Assembly: GCA_022432975.1 (NCBI GenBank)
Contig: CM039508.1
Span: forward strand, 50,557,646 to 50,621,645
Direction: 5' to 3'
Length of the DNA stretch: 64,000 nt
Source: Begonia masoniana
Taxonomy: Eukaryota; Streptophyta; Magnoliopsida; Cucurbitales; Begoniaceae
Shown: in pieces, positions 37,667 through 51,617 of the stretch
Layout: every line of letters starts with the position of its first letter
Numbering within the stretch: the stretch's first letter is position 1
Notes under the pieces: model-generated
Database searches by the model: none
Told to the model about the DNA's origin: nothing
The model's input: the letters and a program-made list of their open reading frames with translations, nothing else
Made by a program: the position numbers and the translations under genes

Positions 37667-40436
37667 TTCGTTTCCGATCAACACTCAGCCTCCTCCTATC
37701 TCCCTCTCAAACCTCCACAACCAAAATCCCTCCCTCTCCCAAAAACAAAACCCAGAATTTCACAGCAAGTGATAGATGGAGCCGGATCGGATCGATGGCT
37801 CCATAATTACGGCGGTATGAAAAGACACAGACCCAGGTAGCGAGGGGGATTCAGGTCCAGCAAGATCAATGCAAGTTAGGGCTTTTCCCTAACTGTGAAG
37901 GGGGAGTCCTAGAGAGAGAAAGATGGTGTGAAGTGAGAGAAAAATGGTGTGAAGCTCAGAAGAGAGACAGAGAGAGGGGAGATATATTTTCGTAAAAATA
38001 AATATTAAATTAATTAATTAATGGAATTAATAATTAATTAATTGTGTTGGCGTCAACTGAACTTCCTGCACATGGGATGAAAAAGCCTTCCCGCTCCCTT
38101 ATATTTTCTTATTTTCATTAATTTAATTTATTTATTTAATAGAAATTGCTATTTTCTAATTGAACGTGATCCAAAAATATAACGTAATTTTTCGGAATAA
38201 TACTACATTTAACATTTTATTCTCGTCTCTAAACATAATTATTGACGTATCAAACAATGATTTATATAGTTAAGTTGAAATTAATGATCGATTATTGTTT
38301 GATACGTAAACAGTTATGTTTAGATAATAGAATATTGTTGGGATATCTCACGTCGATTGTGGAAGAGGTTGGTGATCAGTTTATAAGTATGAGAGAAAAC
38401 CACATCTCTTGAGCTAGCTTTTGGGATTGATAAAGTCCAAGATAACCTAACAAATATAAAAGTAACAGTAACGTCATTTAATTTTTGATTGCATAAAAGT
38501 TTTTTAAAACCAATAATTTTAATTTACATTGAAAATATAGATGATGTCCTAAATTATTAGTGTTGAAAAAATAATATTAAAATTGGAATGTTTTATGACA
38601 TAATTAAGAATTTATGCTTCTCAAAAAACATTATTAGTTTGAGCTACTGCCTGCATTATTAATGAAATAATTGACATTATAATTTATAATATCAGAAGCA
38701 TTTAATGTTATCAAATTATTTTCTGAATTATTAGTTATATATAAATGTCCTTTTTTTATTTTTTATTTTTAGAAAAGCAATTAGCATAATATCTTAAAAT
38801 TGAGGGACTCAATGTTAAGTTATGCAATTAGGGTAATCGCTGAAATTAACCTATGATTAAGGCACAAATTGTAAGGTTAAATATAGGTCCAAATTGACCC
38901 TATGCTTGACCAATGAATGACGGGGAAGCATTGGATTTGGAGGGTATGAAGAGGAATTGGAATTAACCCATTAAGTTGTGGGTTATGATTTGATCAAGTG
39001 GACAAAAGTGAGTGGGGGAAGACCCTCCTCCATTAATCTCCAAGTTTGACTCAGGAAATTACGGAAAAGCCAGAGGGTAGAGGGAATTGCTAATTTGGTA
39101 TCGACAAATGGAGGGTTAAAAAAGGAAGGGAATGGAGTAAAATATATATACATATATATTGTTGGGTATTGCAGCATTAAATGTAATGCAATTTATGACA
39201 CCAACCACTTCATGGTTTTTCAAAAAAGACAATCCACAATCGAATGGTTGATTAGTTTAATTAATGTAATTTAAACTCACCCAACCGACCAAATTAATTT
39301 ATAATTATTAGTAATTAGAACTACGTCATCAATTTACGTGACAAATTCAGCACGTGCAAACTATATTTCTTACTTACTCAGATGTTTTAACCTGATGTCG
39401 AGATTTGTCGATCTAGCAATTTCAAAATAGAGATCGAAAGATTTCAAAATCACCGAAAATGTTAAAAATTGGCTCAATAACACATGATTAAATATATTTA
39501 CTAAATTTTAACGAATAAATAAAAAATAATTCCCAAACTACTGACAGGTGAAGGACTAAATGCAGAAAGAATTGCTTAATTAGTGGAAGTTGGGTTTTTG
39601 GCTTTTAAAGAAAAAAAGAAGAAACTGCGGTACATAAATTATGTGATCTAAAAAGAAACCACATTAATGAGTGCACAGCAATAAAACTATTAACAATAAT
39701 TACACGCATCAAGTACACATTTTTATTATAAGCTTTAATCTCATGATATTTACATGTAACACATAAATGTCACGACAAGTATCAAACCTAACCTTACCCA
39801 TTTCAACAACATAATATGATGGTACTCAATAGGAACTATTTTAGTTCATATATTTTAATTGATACACTAGCATAAAATAATGTTACTCATGATGTTATTG
39901 TACCATAAGATATGACACTATGGTAAATGGTACTTTTAAGAAACATCAAACTAAAGAAGTCTAAAACCAAAGCACAGCAGTATTACTATTAATCAGTTTC
40001 AAACAAAATTTGAACAAATGATAGAAGTAAAAAAGTTTCAATTTTCTACCTAAATAGATTTAACCGAAAACGAAAGAAAATACTTACAATCAAATCAATT
40101 CAGCCATCATAACCCAGCCGGCGAAAGCTTTCGAACAAGGGACGCCTGACCTGTGCTTCTCAGTAATCACACAGCATTTTCTGCTAATTGTAGTTCACGT
40201 AAATATATTATGTAAATCCACTAAGTGCAAGTTCACAATCTTAAAAAATCTTCTATACTTGTTGGACTTCTCATACAAATGATTATTGTCAAAAAAGATG
40301 AGAGTTTTATGAGGCTAATCAGTAACTCACTTTTAAATAACAATGTTGGGACAAAACCGCAAAAACAAGAAATAAATAAATATGGTGCATAAAATAAAAA
40401 TATAGTACAAGGAGTGTTACACAGTATGTTGGGATA
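37667..40436. other. Intergenic, AT-rich; solo-LTR-like element at 38.3 kb
   Basis: The first 330 bases are DRB2 leader and promoter. From 38.0 to 40.4 kb there is no recognisable gene. It holds the 117-bp element listed at 38336 and a short (TA)n run at about 39142-39158. The final 200 bases are probably MON1 3' UTR. Confidence 0.45.
38336..38452. mobile_element. 117-bp TRIM/solo-LTR-like element with target duplication
   Basis: It starts TGTTGGGATATC and ends CCTAACA, TG...CA ends with a short inverted TGTTRG. The flanks are a perfect 5-bp direct repeat AATAT (38331-38335 and 38453-38457). The interior (CACGTCGATTG, GAGCTAGCTTTTGGG) resembles small dispersed LTR-type repeats I know from many dicots. 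I infer a solo LTR of a small non-autonomous (TRIM/SMART-like) retrotransposon. Confidence 0.6.
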
Positions 40437-43400
40437 TCACCATGAAAAGGGGCTAGCTCCCAGTAAAAATATTTCATTTTCCACGTCTTTTACCCATTGA
40501 CAAACCCGATTGCAGGTCTTAATTGCCAGAGCCTGACAATCAAATATGTTCAAAGCCATGTTAAGAATTAAAAGGGAACAATAAATCATCAGAAGTAAAT
40601 TCGATGAACTAGTGCGGACAGTAATTAATTTTCCTCAACCTTGTTTCCCTTTATCAACTATATCATCATTCTAAAACTCAAAGGTCTCAAATAAAGCAGC
40701 AATTCTGATAGACAATATGATAAGCAGTAATGTCATACCTTGTCAGCTAGTGGATCAAATGCCGCATAAAGCTCAAAATCCTGGGTCACCCAACAAAGAA
40801 GAACTGCCAAAAAAAATCAACCAATAAAATTTACCAGAATCGTATTTGTCCAATCAAGGGAACATTCATGCAAGAATCCTAATTAATGCACCCAGAAGAA
40901 AATTCAGAAATGTTGCATTCCTGCCAATAACTATTAAAACAATAATATGCAGCTTGATCATGACATGATGAAAAGGACCATAAGAATCAGTGGAAAAAAT
41001 GAGGAAATAAACAGTGGAGCTTGATTATGATATGATGAGAAGGACCATTAGAATCAACGGAGAAAATAAAACAAACAAAAATTGTCAAGAGGAAAAAGAA
41101 ACTGAAAAACTCAATCCCAATCTTTGAACTTTCCATCAATTCTCACATATTCTAACACATGCAGAAGTCATGAACTCAGAACAAATGGCATTTTTATGAT
41201 TGCAACAAGCAATGTCTTAATAACTACATCAGGAACACATTAAATATTCGGTCCAATATCTAGCATATTCTTGGTGGACATAAATAAATAAAAATACCAT
41301 AGTTTTCATCTCTTCTGAATTGCGTTTTATGGGGGCCGACTACTCCCTCATGCATAGAAGTATATAGTTTCTGATATGCTCTACATAATCTGCCAAGGGA
41401 AAATCATTTGTCTCACTGGCGTAAAAAAAAAAAAGATGCAGAAATTTTGTGAACTTACCTTTTCTGCTGTTGTGGACTCCTTATTGGAGGCGAGAATTCA
41501 GATGAAACATATTGATCAAGAAATATGCTGCGGTAAATGAAATGCCATAGTCCAAAAGGGCCACCCATAACAACATTGATTTCTTTGATTCTCTCGAGAG
41601 AATCTGTTGAAAGTGTTTGTTGACCCAAATGAGAAGATAAAAAACCCGATCGAGGTAAAGAATCAACAGGTAAATCTTCCACATGCATCCCACCATCTAG
41701 CATGGATCTCTGAACTTCACTAAGAACATTTGACTTCAGAAGGACTGTTTCAATCCGAATCCTATGAATTGGAACCCAAAATCGTCCAAACGAAAAAGAG
41801 AAAAGAGATAGATCAACATTTCATAAGATAAAGAAATCAGCTAGATTTTCCCAAGCCCGAAACCCTAATGATTACTAGTTGAGTCCATAAAAGGCCTTTG
41901 TGTGTAAAATACAATCATATTTACATTTTCCTTTAGCAGAACACAGTTACAACAAATTTGTTTCTTGGCAACAATCCGTACTCTATCTGAGATAAGCTTT
42001 ACAATTTTACAGACATAGTTTACCTGCACTCCTTAAGATGATAGAAGGCATCCGAGCTAGTGGTAAGCAGCATTAGGTAAGTGTCAACCTGCCACATAAA
42101 ATAACTAGGGTTAAGTGGGTACCATAGATGTGCACAATATTGCGGTAACTCAAGTCCAACTCAATAGACACTAAAACATTCAATAAAAAATGCCACATTC
42201 AAATATCTTCTCCTTTGTAGATGCATGGATACCAGTCGAATGAGTTAATTTTATGAAGACTACTCTCACTTACATCAAGATAATGGACATAAGCATACAA
42301 AAAGGCCATGGAATTGTATCTTGGCAGGCATATAGGAGAGAAAGACTCAGATGTTCTGCATGAAAAATAAAATATCATATATAATAGTTAATATATACAA
42401 GACAAACGTCCATTAAAAGTAGATCTTCAAAATAAAACAAAAGCTATAGCTCTAAATTCTAAATAGATTTAAATAAAGATCCACACAAAAACTCTCAAAC
42501 ACAAAAACAAATAATTTGATTGGTAGAAACACAAAGGCAACTTTAATTGTAATCAAGATTGAAAATTAGGGATTAAAACATATTTGATCGAAAGTTTTAA
42601 ATTAGAATGACGTCAAATAATCAGACATTAAGTGTTCAATTAAAATACAGGACAGTAATCCAAAATAAATAATTTATTGGAGAAACATACATAAGAGTCA
42701 ATTCTACTTGCCTGAAGGATTCGGATGACATAACAAAGTTTGCAAGCAGTAACATATCATCTGGATGAAGAGAAGCTTTCTGAGCGCCTACAAGACTGAT
42801 AACCTACAAAATACCTATACTCTCTAAATTCAAGGAGCACCAAAAAAAAAATTAATTAAATTTGAAACCCACACATGCAAGTTGGTATTCAAACAACTGG
42901 TATCAATCAAGTGGAAGAAAGAGTTTGAGAAGATGCTAGAGAGGACACCTTATGTTTGCACATTAAAATGGCAAACAGGACACCTGAATCAGCAACATCT
43001 TGCAATATGGCACCTGCAGCTTGCCTTGTACCATAGGCTAAAGGGAGACAAGTATATGCGTGAAGAAAAGTTGCAGGATTCCTGAAATCAAGAAATATGA
43101 TAAAAAAAATCATAAGAAAGATGAAATTAGATTACTTTTAAAGGGGATAATGAAATTTAATTAGAGTTGTAAAATAGTAAAGACATTTTTGTATGGAACA
43201 AAATAAAAATTGTCAAGACAGATATTGTTGCTAATTTCAGCCAAGGGTTAGCTCAGCGCTGCATAGAAATTTGAATTAATCATAGGATATTAAAAAAAAA
43301 ACCCCAAAAACACATAGACATCAATTAATATTTTTTACTTAGATAGATGTGTGTGTGTGTGTGAGGACAGCTATCAAGGCACCCAATTTTGTTTAAACCA

Positions 43401-45991
43401 ACCGCAAAGCAAGACATTGGAATATGGCTGAAATAGGCATTATGTCGCACTGGGCTCATCTGAAATATAAAAATCTGGTTCATGGGCTCTTTTCCCATCT
43501 CCCCAACAAAAGAAAAATTTAGAGAGAACTCACATCCACAGCTTGGATGGAGGAGATAGAAAGGGCCGTGTTCTTTCACTACAATTAAACTTAGACAGAC
43601 CATGAAACATACCAACTGAAGGAATGAATGAGTGAAGAGAAGACAGCATCTGTTCCTCCGAGCAAAGGGGTCATATCAAACTTTGGATTCTTCTCAAAAC
43701 ATCTATTTACTGACTGTGTTAGTATAAGGATCATCTGCATCCACAGATTAAATCAGCGATAAATCATATATTTGGATGTTATGAGAGACAAGAAATTGGA
43801 ATGAGCAGAATCACATCTCACCTGACCATATATAAGTTCTAATTGACCCATTAATGACTCATAAAGCTCTTCTGTGCAACTGATGCAGACCAAGTAAATT
43901 GGTCCCTTAACGAGAAAGACCACCTGAAAATAGGACAACCAAATAAGCAAAACAGTAAAGGTTGAAGAAATTGGGAGACATGATTATAACTCCCTATCCT
44001 GTCCATTACTCAACAAGTCAAAGGATGTAGCTCAAGGCAGATTATGCCTTTTCAACAATTCCTATATTTGTGGGAAAATAGCTGCGAAAATAATACATAA
44101 GTGCACGTGTAATGTGACATGCATGCACTCTTCAACGCAAGCAATCACACAGATATAAAGCAAATATAGTAAGAAACTATTCTATATTAAACTGTAGCTA
44201 TTCATCCAACCATTTAATTTCTTATACTATGCTCACTAAGAACTACGTAAATCTAAGAAGCATATTATCAGAAGTATAAGAAAAAACAGTCGATATTGTC
44301 CCTATGATGTATAATCATTCAAGTACAGGCAGAATAAAAGTATTCATCTGATGCAGCACAAAAGAACATAACAAACCTGGTGCTTGCCCGCCCTAACCAA
44401 TTTGACACGATCCCCCCTGAAAAAGTATTTGGTGTTACAAACTATTGAAAACTCTTAAGAGCTTCAATTTCACCGTGTATATCCCGTGAACAAATAAATA
44501 AGAAAAGCTAACAATTTAAGCGGTGATAAGAGATCCAGGGATTTACCCATTCTCCACAAATGAAATGATTGCCTGCAAAGTAGCTGAAAATCCTGCAAGC
44601 TTGTGTTCATCGCCGTATCTGGAAGTAATTTAGGAAATGTAAAATTAAATGAAAATCTATGGTCAAATTATAAATTTATTTGATAATCTGAAAATCATAT
44701 GATCTAGAATTGCATTTAGTGGTGAGAAAAAACCTGGAGTAAATTGGTTTTCCTGAATGACTCAAAATAAAAAAGTGCTTCTTCCTTTTTCTCCATGATA
44801 CTGAGGTGTCATCCTGCAACTTATCAATTAGTAGGAGATGGGATTTTATGGAGCTTCCGTATCATCAATCTATGTATTTGAATCAATGTAACCATAAGTA
44901 TTTAATAAACGACATTGAATTCTTTGGCCATAATCGGCCATTTCTTTGACAATAATGGTTGCTGTTTGCTTACTTTTTTCCCTTCACATATGAAGAACTG
45001 AAAACTACACCTTCACAATAAGGCGAAGAAAATTGAACTAATAATTATGAAAACCAATAAGAACAGCTGAACGTTGTATCTCTGATCATTCTTTTTGTAG
45101 ACGGTAATCCTTGATGCTAACTGACTTTTTCTTCACAGAAGGGATTGAAAACTTAACTTTCACAATAAACCCTTGATACTTGCACTCTTGCAAGGCTTAA
45201 CTAAAGCAGAACAAAGCAAAAAAGAAAGAATGATCTAACAAATAAAAAAAGCTGAAAATTGATGCAATGAAACGCGAACATAGGACCTAAGTTTCGTACC
45301 CACATTTTCTATGGTTTCATTGTACTCGTGTTAAAAATATTGAACTAGTTTTGCACATATAGATTTTGAGGTTTGTTGATGTTTCAGCCCATTTCGTGCA
45401 AATTGAAGTTAAAAAGAAAACGGCACAATGAAGACGAAAATGATTTCCTACGAACAAAACAAACCATCAGAAAGTTATTAAACAGTATACCTCATCGCAA
45501 TGCCGCTTTCCTGGAACCCAGGAGGCTTGAGAACCCGAAGTTCCACCATCGAAATCAACGTTCCTCAGTTCCTCTACTTCATCTCCAGCAACGCCATCAA
45601 ATTCTGACGTCCCGCTACCAGCACTGCTGCTTCCTCTTTCACCAGCATACCCACTGCTGCTAGGACTCAAAGGTCTATCCCCCTCCAGCTCCAAATTGGT
45701 CCTACCAGCACCACCAGGCTCCCAAATCTCGTTCACCTCTTCACCACCATGGTCCACTCCCTTTTCAATCTCACCAACGCTCACCTCGCCGCCATTTCCT
45801 TCAATTTCATGGTAAACGCTCTCGCTAGGCGACCCATTAATTCGATGCTCCGACGTCTCACATTCGAGTTCCGTCAATTTGATGGACTTCAATTCATCTT
45901 CAATTGGCCTTCGTTCGAGCCCGTGACTAGGGTTATGATTGACATCAATAATACCGTCGTCAGAGGTCGAGGAGCTCGATTCAGAGGACAT
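40437..45991 (-). CDS. MON1: Vacuolar fusion protein MON1 (SAND family)
   Basis: Fourteen exons (high to low): 45991-45491, 44813-44734, 44618-44547, 44416-44377, 43923-43822, 43734-43613, 43081-42949, 42803-42712, 42355-42274, 42088-42024, 41761-41459, 41389-41298, 40803-40739, 40532-40437; 614 aa. The first 165 residues are acidic, Ser-rich and poorly conserved. The core is MON1: [53 protein letters not shown], and a C-terminus ending GASPFSW. MON1 forms with CCZ1 the exchange factor that activates RAB7 on late endosomes and vacuoles; its longin domains make the contact. The intron after 42712 has a GC donor (GCAAGT); all others are GT-AG. The start is the ATG at 45991, after an in-frame TTG. 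A (GA)n run lies in the leader. Confidence 0.94.
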
Positions 45992-46050
45992 TGACGAGAT
46001 AGGGCTCAATTCAGGACGAAATCTTCCTGGACAAAACCACGTCTAACTGA

Positions 46051-46055
<5 letters not shown>

Positions 46056-46093
<38 letters not shown>
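46056..46093. repeat. (GA)n microsatellite in MON1 leader
   Basis: Uninterrupted AG run of about 38 bases, 65 bp before the MON1 start codon; CT on the transcribed strand. Confidence 0.8.
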
Positions 46094-46095
<2 letters not shown>

Positions 46096-46281
46096 CCTAC
46101 CAGTCGGTCTACGATGACTCGATGAGTCGGTCTGACCGGTAGGCGGGTAATCTTGGGCTCCGCGCGAACTATGAACTGTGATCGGCTTTAAACACGTACA
46201 ATAATCGTAAATTTTAATTTTTATTCTTTTAATATATTCTTCCATCCATTTGTTAATACATAATTAATAATTGGGAAAAAG

Positions 46282-46835
46282 TAGAGGTGAGCATGGTCTG
46301 GTGCGGTCCGATTCCGAGCTGAAATCGAACCGAACCGAAGGATTCGGATTTTTTTTTCCGAATTCCAAAACTAGACCAAAATTTTTGGTCCGGTCCCCGT
46401 TTCTCCCACCAAATTTTTTTTTACAATAAATTACAATACAAAAAATAAAAATTTCCTCCAATGACAAGTGAAATTGCCTACTTCTCAAATTTGGTGGTAT
46501 AATTTTTTGTTATTTTTGTATCCTCCATTAAATCTTTGATTTTTTTGTTTAATTATCTACTATATTATCGAGATCTAAAAATAACAGCAATACTAAGAAA
46601 ATGTAATTTAAATGATTATTGAATTAAAGTTTCGGTCCAGTCGGGGATTTCAGGAAATTTTGGACCTGGACCGAGAACCGGACCATTTCCCATGGGAGTT
46701 CTATTTTTAGGAACGAAACCGAACCAAAACCGGTGGTCCATTTCCCATGGGAGTTCTATTTTTAGGAACGAAACCGAACCAAAACCGGTGGTCCGGTCCG
46801 GTTCTCGATCCTCGGTCCGGTCCTGCTCACCCCTA
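46282..46835. mobile_element. hAT-like non-autonomous element (MITE)
   Basis: The ends are inverted: TAGAGGTGAGCA at the left and the complement of TAGGGGTGAGCA at the right (11 of 12), followed on both sides by CGGTCC-rich sequence. Flanking 8-mers GGAAAAAG (46274-46281) and GGGAAAAG (46836-46843) differ at one base and fit an 8-bp hAT target duplication. The interior has no long frame and contains a 55-bp tandem duplication. I infer a deleted hAT derivative. Confidence 0.6.
46683..46792. repeat. 55-bp tandem duplication inside the hAT-like element
   Basis: Two adjacent copies, 46683-46737 and 46738-46792, of a unit containing CCATTTCCCATGGGAG and AACCGGTGGT. They are virtually identical, so the duplication is recent relative to the element. 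Confidence 0.85.
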
Positions 46836-47001
46836 GGGAAAAGTTTAATTTAGCCCCCAACGTATGAGGTCAGTGGTCATTTGGCCCCTAACGTTTATTT
46901 TTTACCCAATCAAACCCTATCGAATAAAACATTTGCAATTCAAACCCTCCCGTCAATTTTCTAGTTAAATTTGACATATGCTTTTTAAAATTTCCAAATT
47001 A

Positions 47002-47005
47002 CTCT

Positions 47006-47043
<38 letters not shown>
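47002..47043. repeat. (CT)n microsatellite
   Basis: About 42 bases of CT repeats with one CC interruption. It precedes the first copy of the 370-bp direct repeat. Confidence 0.8.
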
Positions 47044-47111
47044 CGGCCATTTGGGTTTCTTTCTTCAACGGCCATTTTTATTCTCTCGAAATGCATTTGG
47101 TTTTGCTAGTT

Positions 47112-48351
<1,240 letters not shown>

Positions 48352-48371
48352 GAATCTCACAACTCTTAGAG

Positions 48372-49643
48372 GTAACGACCCAATATTTAATTTGTGCACT
48401 GAAGATTCTTTATATGTGTGTGTGATAACCGTCGTAGATTAAGAAAGGGAGAAATCTTGGAATTTAATTGGGATTTATTTATTCCTTTTCTGCCATTGAA
48501 CAGCCGCTCTCCTTCCCTCATCTTCATCTTGACACTCTCTAGAATTCTCTGACCATCGCCTTTCTCTGACCATCGCCTCTCATCTCTCTCTCTCTCATAC
48601 AAAGTTAGGGTCATAGTGGTAAGCAAACAGAGGTTTAAGTGGCTGATTCCTCTGCCTTAGTAAATGGGAAAATTTCAATCGGTAAACCAGATCACTCTGA
48701 CTATCACGCTGTGAATTTCAAATCGGGCATGTAAAACCCACAATTTCAATTAGGGAGATAAAATAGCTCAAGAATAATGAATGACTTTATTCTTTGTTAG
48801 GTACCAATTTATTGAATTAAGCTGTAGACTCATTGACTCGGACACTTGGATATATTGAGTTTTGACCTGTTATAAGGGCAATCGAGTAGAGGTTTATTTT
48901 ATTTTCGGTTAAGTATTATTATTATTTTTTTAAAATTAAATTCAATTATTTGGCATAAAATGTTCATTTAATTTTTATGCTATTATTTTCATTCACACAT
49001 TTATCAACTGCATATTTTATCTTTGATAAAAATTGTGTGGTTTTAACTAGAAGTAACAGGACAGCTGTAGAGTTGTGTCTTTGGACGCGAAATTCTAAAC
49101 CTGATCAGGGTAATTATGGCGTGCGACCGCCTCATGTCGATATTTTGGCCTATGGCCCAGTGTGCTCGGGGTCCGTGAGAGACTCTATTTTCACCGATCA
49201 TCTATTTAAATTGAAAACTGTATTTTTATTAAATTTCTGCATAATATTTTATAACTGCTGGAAATAAACTCTATCTCTATTGAGTTTAGTCGGCTCACCC
49301 CAAACGACTATTTTTTTTCAAGATCAAATCAAGAGGACTAGTTATCAGTAAAGGATCAAGAATTTTCTTTAAGTTTCATTTTAAATATCTTTTGAGGTTA
49401 TAAACTTTTGAGATTGTAAGTCGTTTGGTATTTAAATATTTTGTTGGACGTATATCATCACATTATCTGGTGTCTCTTGTTGGACCTGTTTAATTTATAT
49501 TTTTTGGACCCTGATTTTATGTTAGTTTATAAACTTTCCGCTGCGTGTTCTTTTAAGTGAATGAGATTTAGGGTCGGATGATCTAGCCTTTTTCAGGCCA
49601 GGTCGTTCTTCGTTCTGTTGCGGGTCCCCTTTGGGGCGTGACA
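48372..49643 (+). mobile_element. 5' LTR of a Ty3/gypsy retrotransposon (left edge uncertain)
   Basis: The right edge is firm: GGGGCGTGACA ends at 49643, eight bases before a tRNA-Met primer-binding site. The left edge is inferred from GTAACGACCC at 48372, roughly the inverted complement of the right end. No 3' LTR is visible downstream, so the pair comparison that would fix the boundaries is not possible. Confidence 0.55.
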
Positions 49644-49651
49644 GAAAAAAA

Positions 49652-49663
49652 TGGTATCAGAGC
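49652..49663 (+). promoter_or_regulatory. Primer-binding site (initiator tRNA-Met)
   Basis: TGGTATCAGAGC, the complement of the 3' end of plant initiator tRNA-Met, placed just after the LTR terminus. This is the standard minus-strand primer site of plant LTR retrotransposons. Confidence 0.9.
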
Positions 49664-49786
49664 GAGGTTCCCATCTTGAAAAGTGACACTTATAGGATAG
49701 ATGATGTGATGATATACAAGAATTATTATTGTGCAAAAAGACATATTTTAACCTCATAAACAAATTATTTTTTCAGATTTACGAAA

Positions 49787-50992
49787 ATGCCTCCAAAGAG
49801 AGTCCCTAGGAACCAAACTCCTGCAGCACCTACTGTGCAATCAGCTGAATCGCAGCCTACTGATCCGATAATAGCTCTCAGAGATGTACTGCAAGATTTA
49901 AACCAACAACGCGGCAATCAGGATGTAGAGGACCGCCGCATGACTTACTTTATGCAGTGGAAGCGGATGAATTTACCGGTGTTTGTGGGTGATGCTGACC
50001 CTCAAGTTGCAGAAAATTGGTTAAGGGTGATTCATAAGAAGCTGACAGCTCTGAAAGCTCTAACAGATTATTAGGTTGGATTTGCTACTTATCAATTTGA
50101 GAAAATGGCAGAAGTTTGGTGGAGGTCTCTGAAATTAGACTACCTTAAAGAGGATATGACTTGGACACAGTTCGAAATTCTTTTCAGAGACAATTATTGT
50201 AATGCTGAGCATCGCCAAAAGATGATTGCGGCGTATCATAAATTGGAGCAGAAAATTTTTTACCGTTTTGGAGTTTTATGCCAAGTTCATGGAGTTCTCT
50301 CAGTATATTAATCACATGGACTCGGTGGATATGCAGGTGAAGTTTCGAATGAATTTGAGGCCTAGGATCAGACACCATTTATCAGGTTTTGTATTCAAGA
50401 CCCTTTCTGATGTAGTTGCTGCTGCTCAGCGTGTTGAGGCAGATTTGGAAGAACAGTTTGGTGTATACAAAGGGAAAGGGAAAGATGATCAGCACGTGGG
50501 AGGCAAGATAACTAAGAAGGTCTTTAAGAAAGGAAGAAACCGTGACGGTCAGAATCAAGATAACTTTAGCAAATCCTCTGATACTACACCTTATTCTAGT
50601 GGGCGTTCTGGATCATATATTTGTCACTCTTGTGGACAGCCTGGACATTTAAGAAATAATTGCCATACTAATCAGAAATCTCAAAATAATTCAGCACCTT
50701 CTCAGACAAATATTAGCAGGTCTGGTTTCGGAGATAACAAAGGATTTTCTAGTCAAGATCAGCGTAATCAGTATCAATATCAGCCATCTGGTACTAACTC
50801 TTAGAAATCTACTGGATATCAACAGAGCTCTGCTTCAAACACCATTCCTGCTGTGGCTCCGAATTATATGACTAGTGCTAACCCTAATTCATCGAGGGGT
50901 GGATTCAGAGGTGACAATAGAGGAAAAGAAAAGATGACTAGTCAAGCTTATGCAGTTGCGGGATCTGAACTTCATGACTCATCTGACCATGG
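49787..50992 (+). pseudogene. Ty3/gypsy gag, broken
   Basis: The ATG at 49787 opens a capsid-type protein (MPPKRVPRNQTP; WWRSLKLDY region). The frame is broken by TAG at 50072-50074, a frameshift near 50260 and TAG at 50802-50804. A CCHC zinc knuckle (CHSCGQPGHLRNNC) is near 50630, so gag is recognisable to its end. At 50993 another element is inserted. The element cannot make a full polyprotein. This is an ordinary plant retroelement relic. Confidence 0.9.
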
Positions 50993-51318
50993 TGTTGACT
51001 TAAATAGAGTTTAAGTCTAAATATGTTTTTGATGATGTGTTTATATGATGAGTAATATATTTGATTATGTTTATTAAAAGAGAATAATGAGTTTTGCATA
51101 TAAAATTAATCGTTTTTGAAATACCCTTAGAAAGGGCATTTTAGTTTTCTAACAATATTGGTTAAGTGTACATGGCTGAAATTGTATAAAATGTTCACAT
51201 TAACCGATAGCTAAAAGACAAAGAAGACATCCACCGGTTGAAGAAAAGAATGGCATCCACCGATAGGTAAATGACAAAAACAGTGGAGTTTAAAGAATTA
51301 CACATGTCGATCGCTAAA

Positions 51319-51599
51319 CGATGGCGTTTGAAGATATATCTGCCGATGGCGTTTGAAGATACATCTATCGATGGCGTTTTCAAGCTGCTTCTGCCGATGA
51401 CGTTTTCAAGCTGCATCTGCCGATGACTTTTGAAGCTACTCCTACCGATGGCGGTTCAGCGCTTAAAATATTACTCCTGTCGATACCGGTACAAGCGTTG
51501 ATGTGTTGCATCATCCGATGGCTTTTCAAGTTGCATCCACCGATGACGTTCCGATTTTTTAAAGCTGCTTCCACCGGTGATCTTCCGCCATATTTGAAT
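51319..51599 (+). repeat. 25-26-bp degenerate tandem repeats (CGATGRCGTTTTCAAGCTGC)
   Basis: Units starting CGATG occur at 51319, 51344, 51369, 51395, 51421, 51446, 51516 and 51541, with weaker units at 51481 and 51575 and more upstream to about 51205. Spacing is 25 or 26 in the best stretch. They lie in the left half of the nested LTR-type element. Confidence 0.75.
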
Positions 51600-51617
51600 A
51601 TAACCGCGAAGCTACAA

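Noticed and set aside
51319..51599. CRISPR-like regular repeats
   Set aside because: The units are contiguous and degenerate with no unique spacers, and the genome is a plant's. It is a tandem minisatellite.
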